DNA of 64,000 nt, from assembly GCA_910574455.1 (NCBI GenBank), contig CAJSYZ010000011.1, positions 1,984,001 through 2,048,000 of the forward strand, written 5' to 3'. Below the pieces are notes generated by a model. The model did no database searches and was not told where the DNA came from. It was given only the letters and a program-made list of their open reading frames with translations. Origin of the DNA: Trichaptum fuscoviolaceum (taxonomy: Eukaryota; Basidiomycota; Agaricomycetes; Hymenochaetales; Trichaptaceae). Positions 27,724 to 37,993 of the stretch are shown here, piece after piece; the first letter of the stretch is position 1; the number at the start of each line of letters is the position of its first letter. A program made the translations under genes and the position numbers.

Positions 27724-29909
27724 TTAGAGGGACTTCAGAATTTCACCGTCTCCTTTCTCAAATGGGTGTTCGTCCAATACAGAGCGTATTAGGGATATTG
27801 CTTTATGAGATCGAGGCGTAATTGAGCATTCAAAGGGTGTTGAATGACTAATTTTAGAGTTCCGCAGTTTAATCAGCAATACGACAAGACATCGCCTAGA
27901 GTTTGTAATGAGCTCACCTGACTATACCCGGAAGATATACAACTATTGGCACGATGTCATAACCCTGTTCATCCTTTGCTTTGCTGATTTGGAATGTAGC
28001 TGCCACCATGGCAATAGCTATGAACAGAGTATGGTCAGCGATTCTCTTGCCTGGACAGGCTCTGCCACATGAAGTGGTTAGTAGGTAAACAGGATTTCAC
28101 AACATGTTTATCAATTGCAATACTCGCCTGCGACCAAATCCAAAGATCAGCGAAGGATCGGGCTCCGGGTTGTTGCCAAGAAATCGTGCCGGGTTGAAAG
28201 CAAACGGGTCTTTGTAGATTTCAGGGTCATGCGTCATCTGCCTGTAGGTGGTAGTACTCATATGTGAGGATCGTCAGTGGGAAAATCACCGCTGTTGCTC
28301 ACCATACATTGGGTATGATGAACGAGCCTCTGGGAATACGATATCCCTCATAAACATCGTCTTCGTCAACAAGATGAGCAAATGCTACGAAGGGCTTTAG
28401 TGATTTGGGCGTTTGTACAGACGGTCTGAACGAACCTGTAACGACCGCTTCCCACCGAAGGACTTCTTTAATCAGAGCATTGATATATGGGAGGTCAGTT
28501 CGATCTGCAAAGGATGGTAGCCGATCTTCTCCAACCACCGAGTCTATCTCATTTTGAGCAAGAGAAAGTACGGAGGGGTAAAGGGTCATTGCAAGGAAGA
28601 ACATCGTCAGTGTCGAAAATGTCTATGTCACGAAATTGGTTATCCGACTGGCAGGAGTAGTAAGAGAGATGATATAGCTTACAGTGTCAGAGCCTCCTGA
28701 GAAAAAAGATCCAACCGCGCCCTTCAGTGCTTCCTCGTCTGCAACATTACTCGCTTTCCCTTTCTGGATGAAATGGGTAGTGAAAGAAGGTGTGGCGTTG
28801 CTCAACTCCTAAGAAGACACAACAGTCAGTGCCTGCAAATATGATGGGATAAAACGACATACCATTTGCCTCTTCGCAAACGCATATGGCTTCTCAATGA
28901 AGTCAGACATAATTTTTGCCCCCTGACGTGCTTGTTCTTTGAATTTCATTCCGGGCAACCATTCAGGGAAGTAACGCACTGTAATCAGGATAAATAGATT
29001 TAATAAGGTCTCTGTATTCCTGATTAATGTTTGACGAACGAAAAGGAAGTATATCCACCATCCAAGTACCAGAGATGCATGCCGGAAAAAGAACATCTTC
29101 CATCATTTCCTCTGCAAGATCGACAAGGGGGTCATTCCCATCAGGCTCAACAGAGTATCCATAAGCAAGTTTCAAGATAATAGAAGTAGCGAACCTTGTT
29201 GAAAGGGCAGTTTTTAATGTCAAAAGTGTCAACAGGAGATGCCAACAAGCTTACCGCCTTATATGCTGTCGAAATTCAGCTGGATGGTCAAGCAATCGAA
29301 ATAGAAAGCGTTTGACCTCTACGACCTCGATGCTTTCAACATTAGCCATCGATGCGCGTGTTCCGACGTAGGTTTGCAGCAACTTTCTGTGGAACTTCAG
29401 TTCCGGGCCGTATGGTAAGAAGTTAGTGAAGCGATCGGCACCGATCCTTTGTGAGAGGTTGAGTCACATTAAGACTGTTAAGACGAAGAAAATCAGATAG
29501 CAAACATTTTCCCCCCAAAGACGAAGACAGGGCGGCTGGAATAGTGCATTGACCGTTTATCCAGAAGGTCAACCGCAATCTTCTGATCATTGAGGATGAT
29601 AAATGTGGAGCCCAAAGAAGTTACAGAGCTAATCGGACCTGCGCAGAAGTTGATGTACGTTTGAGCGAATATAAAGGGTCTAAATTTAAGCGTACCATAT
29701 AGATTCTCATGTTTAGCCCAGAAGCGCCCCTCATGGCTGTCGGGGAAATCTAACGCATTACCAATGAGCGGCAGAGGCTTTGGCCCCGGCGGTAATGGAA
29801 AAGAATATCGCACTCGCTGTGAAAGTGTGATGCGGAGGATAACGTAGAGAAGACAACCAGTGAAAAGGACGTCAAAGATAGTGAGCGTTGCCGACATGGA
29901 AGTCATCAC
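27724..29909 (-). CDS. Cytochrome P450 monooxygenase (P450-3)
   Basis: The N-terminal anchor (TIFDVLFTGCLLYVIL) and hinge [20 protein letters not shown] start at 29909. Downstream motifs are FSGGSDT (I-helix), KEVLRWEA (ExxR), GYRIPRGSFIIPNVW, NPARFLGNNPEPD and the heme loop FGFGRR + ACPGKRIAD. The C-terminus HPFEKGDGEILKSL parallels the other copies. The intron inside the heme loop appears to begin GCGAGT after CGCAG, a GC-AG intron, where the other copies have GTxxxx or no intron. It is the same broad family as the tandem pair but clearly diverged. Substrate unknown. The gene is divergent from P450-4, which is now separated from it by the 15-kb transposon. Confidence 0.87.
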
Positions 29910-31457
29910 AGATCATGGGTGTACAAGGAGCGCAACGATACGCTAGCTTTATAGCCGACCGACTTGAGAAGCGCATCTTGCTCCCAGTGTGGCGTCGCCT
30001 GGCATTCGAGAGACACACTATATAGTAGCATCACTGCCAGATCCGGAGTTGTAGACTTCGCTCGAGACCCATCGGCTACAATATTCACCCCATCCAACAT
30101 GAAAGGCGAAATACGTACATATATCGCTTATGGCATGAGATATTACTGTCTTTATCATCCGAGGGGTTCGAATAGTCTTCCGAAATAGTGATGATAAGGG
30201 CATACTGCAGAGGCAAACAGAAGAGATCGTTGCTCACATCTACTTCCCAAAGGGTCCTTCTCGGAGATTGAGAGGCGGTGGCGGTAAGTCGATAGGGCAG
30301 CAAGTCATCTTTGGCAATACAGTAGCTTCCAACTTGAAGGTGTCACTAAGCTCTCAGGCTGTGATATGGTCACCTTGCGAATCAGCGCCTAGTGTCTCAA
30401 ACCTGCTGCAGCTTATCTTCAGCAACGAAGAGAAATCCTCTTCTTGCTGAGTACCTGAAGTCCCGTGATGCATGCTAGTCAGTTCTAAATCTCACAATAA
30501 CTTAGGGGTGTAGCGAGATGGAATAATCTCCGGCCTATCAGACTTAGAAAGTCTGAGCTTGAGAATGGCGTGCACAGGACTAAGCGGAGAAATAGCTGAT
30601 AGAACACACAATGACGAATCGGCCGAGGCGATGCACAACTTGAGGCTGGGAAAGATCGATTCCCTATTACACATCGTTGAGCTTGCACCCATGGTAACTT
30701 GAAGTAAAAGACTCACGAAAATCTGCCAACCAACAAACGTACAAGATGGCAGCATGCCACTTTTCAGCATTCTAGCTGCTGATGCATTGATGGGTTATAA
30801 TTACTGGCGCACTGTCCACTATGAGTTTGAGACAACATAATAAGCAATTGTAAAGAGGAAGAATCCGCACTGAGAAAACATCTCTCTGGTAGTACCCGTG
30901 AGAAAGTTAGGGCAGGCCTTCAGCTGCGGGTCAAGTTCAATGTCCACCCAGCTTAGTATGCTCCAGAACGTTCACTGGTCGCACTTGTGTAGCAACGCCC
31001 ACTCCAAGCTTCCGATCGAGAACACGTGCATAAAGAAGCCTTCGTCCTGGCACTGGCATCCGTGCCAGTGGGAACAACGTAGGGCAGGCGTGTTGATCGG
31101 GAAAAGAAGCTTCTTTTTGAGTTGACTGGTACATACCTTCAACTTATTCTTCATTCCTTCACACTCGCGTACCGATTACGATCTCAGGTCTAGCCTGAGT
31201 TCTCCGCCCACCCGCTTTGTATTGAATCGCTTTGAATATCTCATCAAACACTAATTGACAGGGACCATGCTCTATGTTCATATGGACTCAATATCAGCTT
31301 GCGCCCTTTCTCTTAGTCGGATTATTTTTTCTGGACGGATCCTTTCTCCTACTAATACTAGTAGTCGGATGTGGAGCATATCCGAGTCAGTGAGATGCGA
31401 TTTCTTGATATAAAACGCCCGAAGATCGGTGTCCTCTTGATCGTCGTCCGATCTCCA
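29910..31457. other. Region between P450-3 and the transposon's left end
   Basis: 1.5 kb holding the P450-3 promoter and, by inference, the displaced promoter of P450-4. Short frames (for example 30492-30770 minus) have no family resemblance. No repeats other than the TATA-like site listed separately. Confidence 0.4.
31409..31415 (+). promoter_or_regulatory. TATA-like box, probably the displaced promoter of P450-4
   Basis: TATAAAA lies 42 bp before the left end of the transposon on the plus strand. If the element is removed in silico, this box falls about 70 bp upstream of the P450-4 ATG at 46780, a normal fungal spacing. Inference from sequence layout only. Confidence 0.35.
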
Positions 31458-31533
31458 CAGCTCATAAGTTGTATCGTAATCTGTCATTACAGTGTATCCG
31501 ATTCATTTCCTTATTTGGACTTGTATCCGATTC
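31458..31533 (+). repeat. Left terminal inverted repeat of the KDZ element
   Basis: A 76-bp sequence starting CAGCTCATAAGTTGTATCG. It is identical to the reverse complement of 46677-46752; identity stops abruptly at both edges. It contains two copies of TGTATCCGATTC, the motif repeated in the subterminal regions. Confidence 0.95.
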
Positions 31534-32082
31534 CGTGTATCCGTTTCTTCCTGTATCCGATTCATTTCTATATTTGAACTTCCCCTATTTGGCAGTTGTG
31601 GCGAGAATAATTACGTTTCCCTATATGGCAGTTGTGTCCGTTACAACCTCCTTTAAGGATGTGTGACATGTCCTTATGCATGGCGCTTAGCTCACACGCT
31701 ATCATCACGTGTTGACTTAACGTGCACACTTGCGTTGTTCACACGTACTATTAAGCACGTGCACTTTGCGCGCTCGCGACACGGAGAGTAAAGTCACGTG
31801 CCATCAGCACTGAATCGATTTGCGCGTCCGTTGCAAGCATGCGCCGCACGCATGCACACTCAAATAAATTTGATGTTTTATTGGAAATCTCTCTCATATA
31901 ATGTTTAGACTCAGTAAAATTCAGCTCAGAAGATCATGCACGATATTTAAATTAAATTAATGAATTAACTGTAGATTAGAGGTAGACAGACAAAGACAAT
32001 GAGCGAGACAACAAATGAATGGAGACATGTGATTAATAAGCGCCGCCACAGGGATTAAGCGCCGACGCACTGCGACGACAGT
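31534..32082. repeat. Left subterminal region with short repeats and CACGTG sites
   Basis: Further copies of the TGTATCCG(A/T)TTC motif (31534-31570) follow the arm. An 18-bp pair comes next, CCCTATTTGGCAGTTGTG at 31583-31600 and CCCTATATGGCAGTTGTG at 31619-31636. Three CACGTG palindromes follow (31706, 31756, 31795). Short repeats just inside transposon ends are often transposase-binding sites; that role is inferred. Confidence 0.6.
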
Positions 32083-34059
32083 TTAGCCTACGCAATAATC
32101 ATATATTAGCATGACATTAGAGTTGCCCGTAATAAACTCACCGATGTTGTTTGCGGCTTCACGCCAAGTTGATTCCGTCACAACCCGCGTGCTTCGTCTA
32201 GTAGCGGGCGGTGTCGGTTTAGGCACGGTCTTTTTCAGGGACTTTGCAGGCGGTTTGGTCTTCGTCTTCGTCTTTGTCGCCGCGGGCGGCTTGACTTTCG
32301 TAGCTGCATTCTTTGCAGGGCGGCCTCTAATACTAAATGTATTAAATTCAAATAGAATGCAATAAATTAAATCATACCTCTTTTTCTTCGATGATACGTC
32401 GTTCGTTGTCGATGTAAAGTCGGGTTGAGTCATGGGAGGGCCAAGGTCAAGTGTGGCCACTCGAGACGAAAGCCCAGGCGTGGCTTGCGATGTCGTCGTG
32501 CCTGTATAAGAGAATGTAAGCAAGTGATACAAGATAGAGTAATTAATAACATACCCTCAATGAAATCCGAAGAATCAATGTTCATCTGATCCACATTGTG
32601 ATCCACATCCATTGCAGAAGCAGAAGCAACCCCCGTGATGACTTGAATCCCACCAATGCTTGTGTGCGACTCGACGACAGCATTGTTGGCTACACTTGGG
32701 GCTGGCGGGGCCGCACTTGCGCCCGTAGACAGCACACGGACATCATGGTCTTCGGTTGCGGAAACAGGTGCCTTGTCGAGTTCTATGGGAACGGGAGCTG
32801 CGTCGGAAGCAGGGGCTGTGACTGCGACGGGGACTGCGACTGCGTCAGATGCAGGGACTGCGGAAGCGTCGGCAATAGGGACTGCGTCAGATGCAGCTGC
32901 GTCGGCAACAGGGACTGCAACTGCTGCTGCAAGCTCATCTACTAACACATATTAGAGGTGTTGCGAACAAATGAATATGTTACGAACCTTGGTATAGTTT
33001 TGCAGTTGCGTAGTTTGCCCAAGTATCCCTATGTTGTGCAGCTTGAATACACTTGAGGTGGTATACTCGGCCTCAACAGTACTGACTGCCAAACTATATG
33101 CTTGTGTCAGTAGCTGAAGCGACAACGAAACAGACAGCTTACCTGTGGACAATAGGTCCAGTAGGGCCCTTCAGTGCATATTGCAAGTGAATCATCCCCT
33201 CACCGACTTTTGATCTACCTCGGCCCAACAAGGCGACGGCAATCTTTTGCAAGACATCCGTCAGGTGAGTCTGGTTTCTATTAAGTATTGTTAGCATACA
33301 GTCTCAACGAATATGAGAGTACGTACTCGAAGATCACTTGATCAGGAACATGGTCGTCGAAAAATGCCTTGTTCTCAGCATTCATCGCTGCAGCCTCCAC
33401 TTCGTACTCCTTGCGCTTTTCGTCGGACAATCTATTAAACATATCAGATCGAATACGTTGGCGCTCGCTAGCAGTCTTCGAGGGGTCGCCGATGTCCTCC
33501 ATGCGGACTGCGAGTACCTCGGCAATTTCGTCTTGATAATCGACACAGAAAACGGCGAACGGTGTCGCCTTCGTGGGTTTCGGTGCTCTACCGAATAGCT
33601 CGGCCAGGACTGCTGCGTCCGCGCTGTTCACATCGATGCCCAGGGAGTCGGTCGATGTCGTGAATATGCCGCGGCGCGCAAGCTTCGTCTTCCGTCGCGC
33701 ATCCGACATTGCCTGGTTCCAGAAGTAGCGGTTGAGACGCTGGCAAAAAAGTCATGTCAGTTAAAGGAGATGAATTGACGAAGACAACTCACCTGCGTCA
33801 GCTCGCTCACGTTGTACGATGGGCCCAAATCGTCTGCAAATCGAATCACAAATTCGGTCAGCGCCGTGGCAAAGAACGTGCGGCGAAGGGTATTTTTCCT
33901 GCGCGTTGGGAGCGCTAGGAACGTAGGCACCATCGACTGCAGGAAATCAACCTGCGGGCCAGTAAAGCACATCACTGGGCGCCCAGTCTGGAGAGGTCGG
34001 AGAGGGGCCGGACGCGCCTTCGGCGAGCCATGCAGAGGGGATCTAGCGCGCAAAAGCAT
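32083..34059 (-). CDS. HMG-box-like and AT-hook cargo protein of the transposon
   Basis: The first exon (34059 downward) gives MCFTGPQVDFLQSMVPTFLA and RLNRYFWNQAMSDARRKTK, a helical N-terminal module. An HMG-box-like segment follows: ATPFAVFCVDYQDEIAEVLA, then ERQRIRSDMFNRLSDEKRKE with the Y-E-x-x-A spacing. A long Ala/Val/Pro/Asp-rich linker comes next (VADAAASDAVPIADASAVPA). The last exons join KKK-R and GRPAKN across an intron to make an AT-hook-like KKRGRPAKN, then a Lys/Pro-rich tail with TKTKTKTKPPAK. It looks like a chromatin- or DNA-binding protein. Two middle junctions (33000-33150) are ambiguous: HRDTWANYATAKLYQ reads best into the linker, but the short intron it requires is unusual. 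The stop at 32083 is the same whether or not the final possible intron is spliced. The specific function is unknown. Confidence 0.6.
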
Positions 34060-34318
34060 GGTGGACAGGTGAATCGCGCGAAGACAAGAAGAAACAAAAA
34101 AGGGGGTGGGGTGGGGGCGGAGATGGAGGACAGGCTGCTCTACTTACGACTTTTAAATATCTCGAATCCCCCAACCTTCCGTCTATCGGCCCCAGTCCCG
34201 GTAGAACCTCGTACACAGGCATACGCGCCCGCGATGGCTTCAGACGCGCCAGTCATCTGTAATTACCCAAATATTGAATTGTAGTTAAAGAAAAAAACCA
34301 AATGACTTAGCCAAGGAT

Positions 34319-34484
34319 TCAAGCTCATCGGACCCCTCGCCTTCGTCACACAACATGCCAGTAAGCGCTATCACTATATTCTAGATAAATCGTGGTTGAG
34401 AGGGAAAAAATACGAATGAATTACCCTATAGTATCAAGCTCATCGGACACCTTGCCTTCGTCACCTAATTTGCCAGTAAGCGCT
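34319..34484 (-). repeat. Two 51-bp direct repeats in possible acidic coding sequence
   Basis: Copies at 34319-34369 and 34434-34484 are about 85% identical. On the minus strand they read ALTGMLCDEGEGSDELES and ALTGKLGDEGKVSDELDT, so the reading frame is conserved as well as the bases. The second lies inside a 43-codon frame (34552 to 34421) that starts MQAKLVEKRESDELGKLVER. This hints at a small or broken minus-strand gene with an acidic repeated module. I could not build a complete spliced model. Confidence 0.4.
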
Positions 34485-34552
34485 GCCAGTCGTCTCTCGA
34501 CTAGCTTCCCTAGCTCATCGGATTCTCTTTTTTCCACTAATTTAGCTTGCAT

Positions 34553-35201
34553 GCGATTGCTTTAGCATTCAGGAACTAACTTGGCGTGCACAGCATTGCA
34601 TCGGAAGCATAAAGAATAGAATTGGAGTTAGTTGCGCAATGTTAGACCATTGTCATGAATAGCTTACATTTTCGCCTTCTACTTCGTCTGACATAGACGA
34701 AGACATGTGGCAAGGTGGCAAGACTTAGGTCCCATTGTTTGATAGTGAAGAAAGAATCATTTATTCTTTTTTACGGAGCGAATTAGTGTCACAAAAGTAC
34801 CCGAAATTCAAATTCACTCACCCAATGGTTTCAGAATACATTCATGTACATCGTGTACCTGACAGGATAAATATTTTTAGTGTGCGGTCAAAGAGATAGA
34901 CGTAGACGACTTTACTCAATAAGGTACTGGATAGATCCCGGTGACTTCTTGCCCCGGATTTTTTAAGTCTATTGCGAGTTTCGAATTACTCTTTGGCGAT
35001 CATTCATCACAACTAATTGAAAGATTTGACAGCACTGGCATTAAGGGTAGTTACTAATTACAGGAAATGGTGCCGAAAATCGAGAAAAGTGGAAGAAATT
35101 TTTGGGAAAGGATCGAAGACGGCGTATTACACGAGGGAAGTACAGTAACGGAAGAGTGTAATTCATCGAGAGAAACTGAAGTGCATTGCATGACATGAAT
35201 G
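34553..35201. other. Spacer inside the transposon
   Basis: No supported gene. A short minus-strand frame near 34670-34710 (MSSSMSDEVEGEN, followed by a GTAAGC donor) could be a first exon for the acidic frame at 34421-34552, but the acceptor is not clear. Confidence 0.3.
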
Positions 35202-36221
35202 TCAATCAAGGGTTATTGGGTGCTCAGCGCAATCACCAAGCCCGACATACGGATTAGCTTCGACGTCCGAGTCCGTCAAAGATATCATACTGTCCTCATC
35301 CGACTCGACCTTCGTACCATCGTCAACGGAGACAGCAATGGATGATGTCTCTGCCTTCTTCGTCCCTAGAGCTCCCTCCACCTTGTCCATCTCTTCAGCT
35401 GACATAGCCGCTTCGTTGATCTCTGACATCGAGTCACCCTCCATATCTGAATCAGACTCGCCATCGTCGTCTGTATCGCTGGTGGATAGACTTTCGCTGC
35501 CTGACTCGTACACATCGAGTGCCGGATAGTAGTCGTCGTCGCTTGTCGTGATGCTGACGTCGCTGACAATGAAGTCGGAGACACCATCATCAAAGCCATC
35601 GTCTGAGCTATCTTCATCATCAGAATGGGGCGGAGAAGACAATGGGGTCAAAGTCGGAGGCTGGCGGCAAGGAGGGAAAGGCAGTGGTGATGTCGCCGCT
35701 GCGCTAGGCAACGAATCCATCAAGTCATTGAGACTTCGCAGCATTTCGGCGCTGGACACCTCCCCGTCCACCTGTTTCGGATTGCCTGCGTAAATCAATA
35801 CGAGCTTCGAAATAAGTTCGCGACGCTCTTGTTGGAGAAGCTGGAATTGAAAGGGTTTTGCCTCTGTCGCAGGCTTGGAATCACACTATACGTCGACGAA
35901 GTCAGATCTTTCGCTTCCGTCACATAGTCAATCAGAACTTACTACAAAGTATATGATACCCAAGTTGGCGAAGCGGATGGCGCCGACTGACACAATGAGG
36001 CTGTGTGAACCGTTGTCACAAGTACATTCGGCGACCTCACGTTCGAACGAACGACGGAGTAGGTCAAGTATGGGCTCGACCGCGTCGAACGCAGCCATTG
36101 CGATCTCTATACTGCGTCCTTCGCCCGTGAAGCTCACCTCAGGCAAAAGCTGTAGCCCGCGGCGCTGAAGTCGTATAGCACCCACACGCATAGTCCAGAG
36201 ATTCAGACGAGACGGCAGCAA
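35202..36221 (-). CDS. Acidic-tailed transposon cargo protein, paralogue B
   Basis: Two exons. Exon 1 ends GAIRFANLGIIYFV before a GTAAGT donor. It contains LPEVSFTGEGRSIEIAMAAF, then a C-x-C-D-N-G-x-H motif (ECTCDNGSHSLIVSVG). Exon 2 begins CDSKPATEAKPFQFQLLQQE and holds the helical block RRELISKLVLIYAGNPKQVD plus GEVSSAEMLRSLNDLMDSL. A long Ser/Asp/Glu-rich tail ends EHPITLD. The gene at 36494-37169 has the same order of blocks and the same intron position, so the two are tandem paralogues. I do not recognise the family. The acidic tail suggests histone or chromatin contact, but that is a guess. The ATG at 36221 is the first in frame; 36191 (MRVGAIRLQ) is an alternative. Confidence 0.6.
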
Positions 36222-36493
36222 AAAAAAAGGATAGAGGGGAGGGTGAGCAAAGCGATCTGTCGTGCCATTTGTATTATGGCTTACCTCTATTCATTTGCCT
36301 TGTCCAGGGTCGGGCACTTGCTAGGTGACTAAAGAGTTGATTTGGGAATTTCAGAAAATAATTGAGTAGAGATCCGTAGCAACGTACCCATCGCGAAAAA
36401 TTTCCCGGGACATTAAGTATCAAGCTAGAGTAGAAATCCGAGTAAATTCAATTAGAATTGAAGTGAAAAAATAGTAAGCTAGTCTACGAACAT

Positions 36494-37169
36494 CTACTGT
36501 GCCATATCATCATCGAATTCTGATTCGGCTTCATTATAGTCAAGTGAGGTCCAACTTTCATTGTCGCTCACGTCGCCGTCGTAAGCACTTGTCTCAGCTC
36601 CGACCCTTCCGGTATTCTCCGCCATAAGAATGTTAGGGGGATTCGGCGGCATCAACTCGGGCGCGTACCGTCGAGGTTCAGGAGGACCCCCCAACGACGC
36701 AAGCAAATGGTTGAGACGCCCTAACATTTCTGCATTCGGTAATTCCCCGGGTATCGCTGTGGGGTTCAATTGGTACAATCGAACAAGACCGGCCACAAGA
36801 CGCTGGCGTCTGACCTGCGCAAGCTGGCGAGAAAAGAGTGTTTCGTTTGATGTCAATGGCGAGTCGACCATGCACTGTATATCACGCGTTAATGTCGCAT
36901 ACAATATACTCCTATAATGTACTTACTATCATGTAAAGTAATCCCATTTGACGGAAAGTGACTTCTCCGCTCGACATGATAACGATATGGCGTCCGTTGC
37001 ACGGACAATGGGCCGATTGCGTGTAGAACGCCCTTCGAAATCGATAAAACGTGATCTCGTCCATGAGCGCGTCGAAACACGCGTATGCAATGTAATCATT
37101 CGCGCCGGGTAGGATCCGAATGGCAGGCATAACTTGCAAGACACTGCGCGTTACTGTAATGGATTCCAT
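36494..37169 (-). CDS. Acidic-tailed transposon cargo protein, paralogue C
   Basis: Two exons. Exon 1 starts MESITVTRSVLQVMPAIRIL at 37169 and carries FDALMDEITFYRFRRAF and the CPCNGRHIVIMSSGEVTFRQ block, matching ECTCDNGSHSLIVSVGAIRF of paralogue B. It ends MGLLYMI before GTAAGT. Exon 2 starts CMVDSPLTSNETLFSRQLAQ and contains RRQRLVAGLVRLYQLNPTAI and GELPNAEMLGRLNHLLASL, parallel to B's block. It ends with a shorter acidic tail (WTSLDYNEAESEFDDDMAQ). The Cys-x-Cys-Asn/Asp-Gly-x-His element, the Val-Ser/Ser-Ser-Gly turn and the intron phase are all conserved between B and C, although overall identity looks low. Function unknown; not a family I can name. Confidence 0.6.
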
Positions 37170-37439
37170 GTTAATGGTGAGGTGAGGAAGTGTAGAGACT
37201 AAAGGCTTACGGAGAAAGGTCGCGCCCTATACACATTTATGAGTCCCGCGTCGTATCTCGCTTATGGTGGACCCTTGTTTACCAAGACAGTCACCTATTC
37301 AAATGTCAGTGAATGTATTGAACGGCCTCTAATTTCGTAACTTACGTTGTCCTAAACAGCCTCGGCGTTCAGACCTCCACCGCATTACACTGCACTGTTA
37401 CGCAAAGTCGAAACCAGAGGGTCAAGGAGGGGATCAGAC
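37170..37439. other. Upstream region of paralogue C
   Basis: No coding frame or repeat; it precedes the minisatellite. Confidence 0.4.
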
Positions 37440-37993
37440 GTGTCCTCAGACTGCGTCCGGGTGGCCTCAGCCGCAGGAAGGGGATGGACACTGTCCTTAG
37501 ACTGCGTCCGGGTGGCCTCAGCCGCAGGAAGGGGATGGACGCTGTCCTCAGACTGCGTCCGGGTGGCCTCAGCCGCAGGAAGGGGATGGACACTGTCCTT
37601 AGACTGCGTCCGGGTGGCCTCAGCCGCAGGAAGGGGATGGACGCTGTCCTCAGACTGCGTCCGGGTGGCCTCAGCCGCAGGAAGGGGATGGACACTGTCC
37701 TTAGACTGCGTCCGGGTGGCCTCAGCCGCAGGAAGGGGATGGACACTGTCCTTAGACTGCGTCCGGGTGGCCTCAGCCGCAGGAAGGGGATGGACGCTGT
37801 CCTCAGACTGCGTCCGGGTGGCCTCAGCCGCAGGAAGGGGATGGACACTGTCCTTAGACTGCATCCGGGTGGCCTCAGCCGCAGGAAGGGGATGGACGCT
37901 GGTCCTCAGACTGCGTCCGGGTGGCCTCAGCCGCAGGAAGGGGATGGACACTGTCCTTAGACTGCATCCGGGTGGCCTCAGCCGCAGGAAGGG
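37440..37993. repeat. 51-bp minisatellite, 11 copies
   Basis: The unit starts GACTGCGTCCGGGTGGCCTC and is 51 bp long. Copies begin at 37449, 37500, 37551, 37602, 37653, 37704, 37755, 37806, 37857, 37909 and 37960, the last one partial. Copies mostly alternate between a CACTGTCCTTA and a CGCTGTCCTCA ending, giving a 102-bp higher-order pattern. Copies 9 and 11 have GCATCC for GCGTCC. The junction before copy 10 has one extra G. Because 51 is 17 codons, long open frames appear on both strands; they are repeat artefacts. Confidence 0.95.

Noticed and set aside
30160..30180. tRNA-like T-loop GGGGTTCGAATAG
   Set aside because: No matching A box or acceptor stem pairs around it.
31278..31487. 69-codon frame starting inside the left arm (MTDYDTTYEL...)
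   Set aside because: It is the mirror of the arm sequence reading out into flanking DNA. No domain, and it is open mainly by chance.
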